Positions 1 through 6,248 of a stretch of DNA of 24,670 nt are shown here, one piece after another. The first letter of the stretch is position 1; every line of letters begins with the position of its first letter. The translations under genes and the position numbers were made by a program. The stretch lies in contig USCH01000022.1 in the NCBI GenBank assembly GCA_900553175.1, positions 1 through 24,670 on the forward strand, given 5' to 3'. The DNA comes from an uncultured Alistipes sp. (GTDB taxonomy: Bacteria > Bacteroidota > Bacteroidia > Bacteroidales > Rikenellaceae). The notes beneath the pieces are model-generated. The model made no database searches. It saw nothing but the letters and a program-made list of their open reading frames with translations, and was not told the origin of the DNA.

Positions 1-1101
1 GAGGGCCTCGATCACGGCATCCGACACCAGGAACCGCTCGGGGGGAACGGCCGCCCGCCCTTCGGCGAGGACGAGATGGCCCGACTGCCGCCAGGGCTCC
101 GCGGCCCGGAGCAGCCGCTCCGTCCGCTGCGCTCCGAAGAGGCTGCGCAGCTGGCCGAGGTCGATTCCCTCGGATGTCCGCAGCCGGGTCATGACGTATT
201 CGTTGTAGCGGTCGCGGTCGGTCAGGAGTTCGGTCTCGGGCGGCGTGCCGTGCGTGTATGCGTCGAGCGACGGGAGGTTCCAGCATCGCGTCGCACCGTC
301 GTAGGAGTGGGCGCCGGGGCCGATGCCCAGATACTTTTCGCCGTGCCAGTAGGCGGCGTTGTGGCGGGCGCGGAATCCGGGGAGGGCGTAGTTCGACACT
401 TCGTAGTGCTCGTATCCCGCGCGGGTCAGCGTTTCGTGTATCTCGAGGAATTCGCGCTCGCTGACCGCCTCCTCGACGGGCGTGAATTCGCCCCGGGCGG
501 CCCGGCGTCCGAAGAGCGTGCGGGGTTCGACGGTCAAATGGTATGCCGAAATGTGGGGTATGCCCAGTTCGAGAAATCCGTCGAGCGTCCGCCGGAGGCT
601 CTCGCCGCCGAATCCCGGGACGCCGAATATGAGATCGGCGGTCAGGTTGCCGAATCCGGCCCGCCGGGCCGTGCGGACCGCCTCGAGGGCCCGGGCGGCC
701 GTGTGGCGGCGGTTCATCAGGCGCAGACACCCGTCGTCGAGCGACTGGATGCCGATCGAGAGGCGGTCGATGCCCGCTTCGAGCAGGGCGTCGAGATAGG
801 GAGCGTCGAGGTCGTCGGGGTTGGCTTCGAGGGTGGTTTCCTCCACCGCCCGGCAGTCGAAGAGGCTCTCCGTGCGGGCGAGCAGCCGGGCGATCTGCCG
901 CGGGGTGCAGAGCGACGGCGTTCCGCCGCCGAAGTAGCGCGTGCGGATCGGTTCGCCCCCGAGGTAGCTGCGCCGGGCCTCCAGCTCGCGGTGCATCGTT
1001 TCCAGCACCTCGTCCATGCGCGCGAGCGCCGCGCTGCGGAAAAAGTCGCAGTAGGCGCAGATGCGTTTGCAGAAAGGTATGTGGTAGTAGATGCCTGCCA
1101 T
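1..1101 (-). CDS. hemW: HemW-like radical SAM heme chaperone (3' end cut off by window)
   Basis: Reverse-strand frame of 367 codons starting ATG at 1101 and running off the left edge without a stop. The N-terminus carries the radical SAM cluster motif CxxxCxxC (C11, C15, C18 in FCKRICAYCDF), preceded by the YYHIPF signature typical of HemW/HemN-like proteins. Further signatures are YFGGGTPS, an SIGIQS stretch and, in the C-terminal half, HNAAYW followed by GIGPGAHS, matching the HNxxYW motif of HemW. HemW family members bind heme and a [4Fe-4S] cluster and deliver heme to proteins; they were formerly annotated as oxygen-independent coproporphyrinogen oxidase. The true HemN has a different N-terminal extension not seen here. 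The family is usually about 375-380 residues, so only a dozen or so C-terminal residues should be missing. It is divergent from pckA. Confidence 0.93.
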   Translation of the reverse strand, partial: MAGIYYHIPFCKRICAYCDFFRSAALARMDEVLETMHRELEARRSYLGGEPIRTRYFGGGTPSLCTPRQIARLLARTESLFDCRAVEETTLEANPDDLDAPYLDALLEAGIDRLSIGIQSLDDGCLRLMNRRHTAARALEAVRTARRAGFGNLTADLIFGVPGFGGESLRRTLDGFLELGIPHISAYHLTVEPRTLFGRRAARGEFTPVEEAVSEREFLEIHETLTRAGYEHYEVSNYALPGFRARHNAAYWHGEKYLGIGPGAHSYDGATRCWNLPSLDAYTHGTPPETELLTDRDRYNEYVMTRLRTSEGIDLGQLRSLFGAQRTERLLRAAEPWRQSGHLVLAEGRAAVPPERFLVSDAVIEAL

Positions 1102-1134
1102 GGTGCGTTTCTCCGCCGGTTCGGACGGTTTTAT

Positions 1135-1142
1135 CAAAAATA
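1135..1142 (-). promoter_or_regulatory. Putative -7 element of hemW promoter
   Basis: Reverse strand reads TATTTTTG, matching the Bacteroidetes -7 consensus TAnnTTTG, about 34 nt upstream of the hemW ATG. No clear TTG is found at the expected -33 distance, so the call is tentative. Confidence 0.4.
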
Positions 1143-1362
1143 GGAAAAATTTTCCGGTTTTCCTCGGGCCGCGGGATTTTTCCCGGTCGGAGCTGTCGCC
1201 GGAAGCGACGGAAAAAGGTGCCGGGAACCGAACGGGACCGTTGCCGCAGTCCCGTTCAGGCATCGGGAGAGAGACCGGTTTGAATTGCATATGGTTTTGT
1301 AGAACAGCATGTTGCAGACGCAGAAAACGATTTTGAAAATTTTTTCCGAATTTTACTGTTAA
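1143..1362. other. Divergent intergenic region between hemW and pckA
   Basis: About 370 bp separate the two divergent start codons. I see no convincing gene here. It holds the putative hemW -7 element at the left, a perfect inverted repeat at 1230-1257 and the pckA promoter at the right end. Base composition turns AT-rich from about 1275 to 1395, unlike the GC-rich coding flanks, which is typical of a promoter region here. Confidence 0.6.
1230..1257. repeat. Perfect 9-bp inverted repeat (hairpin or operator)
   Basis: GAACGGGAC at 1230-1238 pairs exactly with GTCCCGTTC at 1249-1257 across a 10-nt loop. There is no T-tract on either side, so it is not an intrinsic terminator. It lies about 130 bp upstream of the pckA -7 element and could be a regulator binding site or simple secondary structure. 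Confidence 0.45.
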
Positions 1363-1396
1363 CTTTTTCACAATTCTAAAAGTTTTTCTACCTTTG
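1363..1396 (+). promoter_or_regulatory. Putative pckA promoter
   Basis: TACCTTTG at 1389-1396 fits the Bacteroidetes -7 consensus TAnnTTTG. The -33 region around 1363-1368 is T-rich (CTTTTT) but lacks a clean TTG. Predicted transcription start is near 1403, giving a leader of about 65 nt before the pckA ATG. Confidence 0.55.
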
Positions 1397-1469
1397 CAGC
1401 GGTGAAGTCCGGTTTTTGCAGGGCTTCCGATGATGGGTGAATGAGGATTTCAATCAAATAATTTGAACT

Positions 1470-3077
<1,608 letters not shown>

Positions 3078-3101
3078 GTTTTTGCTATTTTGGGAATTGA
3101 T

Positions 3102-3137
3102 GCCGGCCGCTCTTCGGAGCGGCCGGCTGTGTTTTTT
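3102..3137 (+). terminator. Rho-independent terminator of pckA
   Basis: 11-bp GC stem (3102-3112 with 3117-3127) closed by a stabilising TTCG tetraloop and followed by TGTG then six Ts at 3132-3137. Very strong on the plus strand. The reverse side has no T-run, so it would not serve the convergent beta-lactamase gene well, whose stop codon falls inside the T-tract. Confidence 0.9.
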
Positions 3138-4110
3138 ACGGCCTGTCGGGCGCCGGAGATGCGCGGTGCGGCCGCCGGGCGTCCCCCTCTGCGAGGAGAT
3201 AGTCGTATATCTTCCGGCCGATCGCTGCGATCGTATGCGCGTTCGTGCGGTCGTCCTCGGCGGAGCGGGCGATGAACACGGCGACGGAGCAGGTGCGCCC
3301 GTCGGGCAGGAAGAGGATTCCGATGTCGTTGTCGGCGGCGACGATGCCTTGGGCGTCGCGCAGGCCGCTTCCGGTTTTGTGGGCCACTCGTGCGCCGGGC
3401 GGCAGAAGTCCTTTGAGCTTGTCGGGACCGGTGACGGTCGCCAGCATGACGGTCAGCAGCAGCTCGCTTCCGGCGGGGCTCAGCAGCTCGCCCCGGCGGA
3501 AGCGTTCGAGCAGCCGGACCGCATCGAGCGGGGAGGTCGTGTTGGCGAACTGGACGGCCGGGGTGCGGTGCATGGAGGCTTCGTCGGCTGCGATGGCCGT
3601 GTCGGCGAAGCCGAGGCCGCGCAGGTAGCGTCCGACCGCTTCCGGGCCGCCCAGGAACCGGAAGAGCAGATCGCAGACGTTGTTGTCGCTTCGGGCGATG
3701 CTGTAGTCCAGCAGTTCGGCGACGGACAGCGAGTAGCCACCTTCGGGCCGGGCATCGCGCAGGGGCGACCAGGTGTCGGGGAGCAGGTCGGAACGTCCGA
3801 TCCCGATCGGCAGATCGGCGGAGAGCCCGGCCCGGTCGAGCGAGTCGAGCAGCGCGAGCGCCTGATGGAATTTGAAGACGCTCGCCATCGGATAACCGGG
3901 GCGGTCGTTGATCGTCAGCGTGTCCCCTTCGCCGAGCACGGCGGCAATTCCGACCTGGGCATCGACGGATTCGGTCAGGCGGAGCAGTTCGCGTTCGAGT
4001 GCCTCCCTCGCCCGGGCCGGATGCGGCGGCCTTTCCGCGGCGATCCAACAACACAACCACAGCAGCAGATAGCGGAACATGAGACGGACGGTCGAATTTC
4101 GTTGTTTCAT
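3136..4110 (-). CDS. bla: Class A beta-lactamase (CfxA/CepA/PER-like subclass)
   Basis: 324-residue serine hydrolase that opens the beta-lactam ring, predicted periplasmic. From the ATG at 4110: hydrophobic segment at 12-25 (signal peptide or anchor), catalytic SxxK (S77-V-F-K80), SDN loop (S141-D-N143), the omega-loop glutamate E177 in an EASMH context, and KTG (K245-T-G247). EASMH and the extra residues between SxxK and SDN point to the PER/CfxA/CepA subgroup common in Bacteroidetes, rather than TEM-like enzymes. An alternative ATG at 4080 gives a shorter n-region. The upstream ATG has a GAGGTGAG purine stretch 4-11 nt before it, so I prefer 4110. No mobile element flanks it, GC matches its neighbours, and it looks like a resident chromosomal gene. 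The C-terminal tail beyond YDYLLAEG is Arg/Pro-rich. Substrate range cannot be read from sequence. Confidence 0.93.
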   Translation of the reverse strand: MKQRNSTVRLMFRYLLLWLCCWIAAERPPHPARAREALERELLRLTESVDAQVGIAAVLGEGDTLTINDRPGYPMASVFKFHQALALLDSLDRAGLSADLPIGIGRSDLLPDTWSPLRDARPEGGYSLSVAELLDYSIARSDNNVCDLLFRFLGGPEAVGRYLRGLGFADTAIAADEASMHRTPAVQFANTTSPLDAVRLLERFRRGELLSPAGSELLLTVMLATVTGPDKLKGLLPPGARVAHKTGSGLRDAQGIVAADNDIGILFLPDGRTCSVAVFIARSAEDDRTNAHTIAAIGRKIYDYLLAEGDARRPHRASPAPDRP

Positions 4111-4151
4111 TTCTCACCTCGGCATAGCCCGCGCAGGCACGGTTCTGGCTT

Positions 4152-4176
4152 CGGCTTATCGAAATGGTTCGCTTTC
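4152..4176 (+). repeat. Imperfect direct repeat, copy 1
   Basis: Begins CGGCTTATCGAAA and ends TTTC; 22 of 25 positions match copy 2 located 63 bp downstream. Lies upstream of the beta-lactamase gene. Confidence 0.6.
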
Positions 4177-4214
4177 AGACACCTTTCCCTGCCTCGGCAA
4201 AGTCCGGACGAGTC

Positions 4215-4239
4215 CGGCTTATCGAAAAGGTGCGGTTTC
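4215..4239 (+). repeat. Imperfect direct repeat, copy 2
   Basis: Same 13-bp core CGGCTTATCGAAA as copy 1, with three mismatches in the remaining 12 bp. Could be a paired regulator site upstream of the beta-lactamase gene or a duplicated remnant. Confidence 0.6.
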
Positions 4240-4288
4240 CCCGGTTCGGAATCCGTTTCCCGACGGCACGGACGGGGCCGCTCCGTCG

Positions 4289-4322
4289 GAAAAACAACGG
4301 GCGGGATGATCCATCCCGCCCG
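4289..4322 (-). terminator. Rho-independent terminator of pyrH-frr
   Basis: Perfect 11-bp stem (4298-4308 with 4312-4322) around a 3-nt loop. On the minus strand it is followed by TTGTTTTTC. It begins about 20 nt after the frr stop codon and ends the pyrH-frr unit. Confidence 0.88.
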
Positions 4323-4342
4323 CGAATCCGCATTCGGAGCGG

Positions 4343-4900
4343 TTATACGGTCATGATCTCCTTCTCCTTTTTGGCCACAGCTTCGTCGAGCAGTTTGCTG
4401 AACTTCTCGACCAGCTTCTGCGAACGGGTTTCGCCGTCCTTGGCCTCGTCTTCGGGCATGCCCTCTTTCTGCGCCTTCTTGAAGGCGTCGACCGCATCGC
4501 GGCGGGCGTTGCGCAGGCTGATGCGCCCCGTTTCGGCTTCGGAGCGGACCTGCTTGACCAGCTCCTTGCGGCGCTCCTCGGTCAGCGGCGGTATCGTCAG
4601 CCGGATGTGCTCTCCGTTGTTGGAGGGGGTCAGCCCGATGTTGGAGTCGATGATCGCCTTTTCGATGGGGCGGATCATGTTCTTGTCCCAGGGCTGGATG
4701 AGAATCGTCCGGGCGTCGGGTACGGTGACGCTCGCAGCGCCCGAGACGGGGACCTGCGAACCGAAATAGTCGACCATGACGCTGTTGAGCACGTTGGGCG
4801 ACGCCTTGCCGGCGCGGACGTTCAGCAGCTCCTCTTCGAGGTGGTCGATGGCCTTCTGCATGCGTGCGGAGGCTTCGTTGAGAATGGTGTTGGTATCCAT
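4343..4900 (-). CDS. frr: Ribosome recycling factor
   Basis: 185 residues, the standard length. RRF works with EF-G to split post-termination 70S ribosomes so that they can start again. The sequence is typical throughout: an N-terminal helix with RMQKAIDHLEEELLNVRAGKASPNVL, the beta-domain segment with VTVPDARTILIQPWDK, IGLTPSNNGEHIRLTIPPLTEERR and the C-terminal helices. ATG at 4900 is supported by alignment of the N-terminus to the family. It follows pyrH by 50 nt on the same strand, a conserved arrangement in many bacteria (often with rpsB and tsf further upstream, absent here). A strong terminator follows. Confidence 0.98.
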   Translation of the reverse strand: MDTNTILNEASARMQKAIDHLEEELLNVRAGKASPNVLNSVMVDYFGSQVPVSGAASVTVPDARTILIQPWDKNMIRPIEKAIIDSNIGLTPSNNGEHIRLTIPPLTEERRKELVKQVRSEAETGRISLRNARRDAVDAFKKAQKEGMPEDEAKDGETRSQKLVEKFSKLLDEAVAKKEKEIMTV

Positions 4901-4950
4901 GGGATCGGGGTGTTTTGTGTTCTGTCCGTTGTGCCGGATGCGCCGCCGGG

Positions 4951-5658
4951 TCAGAGCCGCACGCGGGTGCCGGTCTTCTCGCCGCCGAGCAGCCGCATGA
5001 GATTGCCCGGCGTGTCCATGTCGAAGACGACGATCTCCAGCCCGTTTTCGCGGCAGAGCGTGAAGGCCGTCAGGTCCATGACCTTGAGCCGGCGGTCGAG
5101 CACCTCCTCGAACGTGATTTCGTCGAACCGGACCGCTGCGGGGTCTTTCTCCGGGTCGGCCGTGTAGATTCCGTCCACGCGCGTGCCCTTGAGCAGGACG
5201 TCGGCTTCGATTTCGATGCCGCGCAGGGCTGCCGCCGAATCGGTGGTGAAGTAGGGGTTCGACGTGCCGCCGCCGATGATGACCACGTAGCCCGCTTCGA
5301 GGTACTCGATGGCCCGCGCCTTCGAGAAGTATTCGCCGACGGGCTCCATGCGGATCGAGGTGAGCACCTTGGCCCTGACGCCGTTGTCCTCCAGCGCCGA
5401 CTGGAGCGCCAGCGAGTTGATGATCGTGGCCAGCATGCCCATCTGGTCGCCTTTCACGCGGTCGAAGCCTTTTTTCGCGCCGCTCAGGCCGCGGAAGATG
5501 TTGCCGCCGCCGATGACGATGCCGATCTGGACGCCCGCGGCCGCCGCCGCCCTGATCTGCTCGGCGTAGGATTGCAGCACTTCGGGCGAAAGCCCGTATT
5601 TCTGGTTGCCTTGCAGCGATTCGCCGCTCAATTTCAGCAGGATGCGTTGGTATTTCAT
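4951..5658 (-). CDS. pyrH: UMP kinase
   Basis: 235 residues, standard for the bacterial hexameric UMP kinase of the amino-acid kinase fold. It phosphorylates UMP to UDP with ATP, is usually activated by GTP and inhibited by UTP, and feeds RNA, DNA and sugar-nucleotide synthesis. Motifs: LLKLSGESL near the N-terminus (phosphate-binding lysine), IGIVIGGGNIFRG around 45-57, GDQMGMLATIIN, the GGGTSNPYFTTDSAAALR nucleotide site and the C-terminal VVFDMDTPGNLMRLL. ATG at 5658 aligns with the family start. It is first in a two-gene unit with frr, with a possible promoter just upstream. Confidence 0.98.
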   Translation of the reverse strand: MKYQRILLKLSGESLQGNQKYGLSPEVLQSYAEQIRAAAAAGVQIGIVIGGGNIFRGLSGAKKGFDRVKGDQMGMLATIINSLALQSALEDNGVRAKVLTSIRMEPVGEYFSKARAIEYLEAGYVVIIGGGTSNPYFTTDSAAALRGIEIEADVLLKGTRVDGIYTADPEKDPAAVRFDEITFEEVLDRRLKVMDLTAFTLCRENGLEIVVFDMDTPGNLMRLLGGEKTGTRVRL

Positions 5659-5680
5659 GCCGTTGGTCTGTTTCCGTATG

Positions 5681-5706
5681 CGAAGATAGCGATTTTTTTC
5701 GAAAAA
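5681..5706 (-). promoter_or_regulatory. Putative pyrH promoter with T/A palindrome
   Basis: On the minus strand TATCTTCG (5688-5681) is one mismatch from TAnnTTTG. Immediately upstream is the palindrome TTTTTCGAAAAA (5695-5706) in place of a clear -33 TTG. The -7 element ends about 22 nt before the pyrH ATG. Confidence 0.4.
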
Positions 5707-5758
5707 CGCCTCTTTGGCTTCGCCGAAGATACTTCGCCTCGGAAAAATGCAGGCGGAC

Positions 5759-5791
5759 TTGCTCTTTTCTCTCGGCTTATTCGTATCTTTG
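5759..5791 (+). promoter_or_regulatory. Promoter of the SUI1-metalloprotease unit
   Basis: TTG at 5759-5761, a 22-bp spacer, then TATCTTTG at 5784-5791, an exact match to the Bacteroidetes -7 consensus. Predicted leader of about 100 nt contains a small hairpin (GGCGTT 5860-5865 with AACGCC 5872-5877) shortly before the start codon. Confidence 0.65.
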
Positions 5792-5898
5792 CCGCGAATC
5801 CGCGGCGGCCGGGAGCTCCCTGAGACGGGACGGACGACGGCCGGAGCCGCGCAGGTGCGGGCGTTGGGGAGAACGCCGCCCTTTCGAACCGGAAAAAG

Positions 5899-6246
5899 AT
5901 GGCAGACAACGACTGGAAATCACGTCTGGGGATGGTCTATTCGACCGATCCCGACTTCGTATACGACACCGGGCGCCGGGAGGAGCCCGAAACGCTTCCT
6001 CCGGCCCGTCAGGATCTTCGCGTGTGGCTCGACCGCAAGCAGCGCGGCGGCAAGGTCGTCACGCTCGTGCGCGGTTTCGTGGGGCGGAGCGGCGATCTGG
6101 AGGAGCTGGCCCGTCTGCTGAAAACCCGCTGCGGCACGGGCGGTGCGGCCAAGGAGGGCGAGATCATCATTCAGGGCGATCGCCGCGACCGGGTGATCGA
6201 GATTCTCGTGCAGCACGGATACCGCTGCAAAAAGGCGGGCAACTGA
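5899..6246 (+). CDS. yciH: SUI1/eIF1-like translation initiation factor (YciH family)
   Basis: 115 residues, the usual size for bacterial YciH proteins. The SUI1 fold occupies roughly residues 38-112: LRVWLDRKQRGGKVVTLVRGF, then GDLEELARLLKTRCGTGGAAKEGEIIIQGD and a final VIEILVQHGYRCKKAG, all hallmark segments. Proteins of this family can replace parts of IF3 function in start-codon discrimination in vitro; their in vivo role in bacteria is unclear. The N-terminal 35 residues are less conserved. ATG at 5899 is preceded by GGAAAAAG, a weak ribosome-binding stretch. The stop codon is 2 nt before the GTG of the next gene, so the two are probably co-transcribed and translationally coupled. An orphan-type pairing, not a known functional one. 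Confidence 0.93.
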   Translation: MADNDWKSRLGMVYSTDPDFVYDTGRREEPETLPPARQDLRVWLDRKQRGGKVVTLVRGFVGRSGDLEELARLLKTRCGTGGAAKEGEIIIQGDRRDRVIEILVQHGYRCKKAGN

Positions 6247-6248
6247 TC

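Larger units (their letters stand above)
4111..4288. other. Spacer between beta-lactamase and frr with imperfect direct repeats
   Basis: 232 bp separate the start of the beta-lactamase gene from the stop of frr (both minus strand). No gene is supported. It carries two 25-bp imperfect repeats (4152-4176 and 4215-4239) and, next to frr, a terminator. I find no clean TAnnTTTG for the beta-lactamase. Confidence 0.5.
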
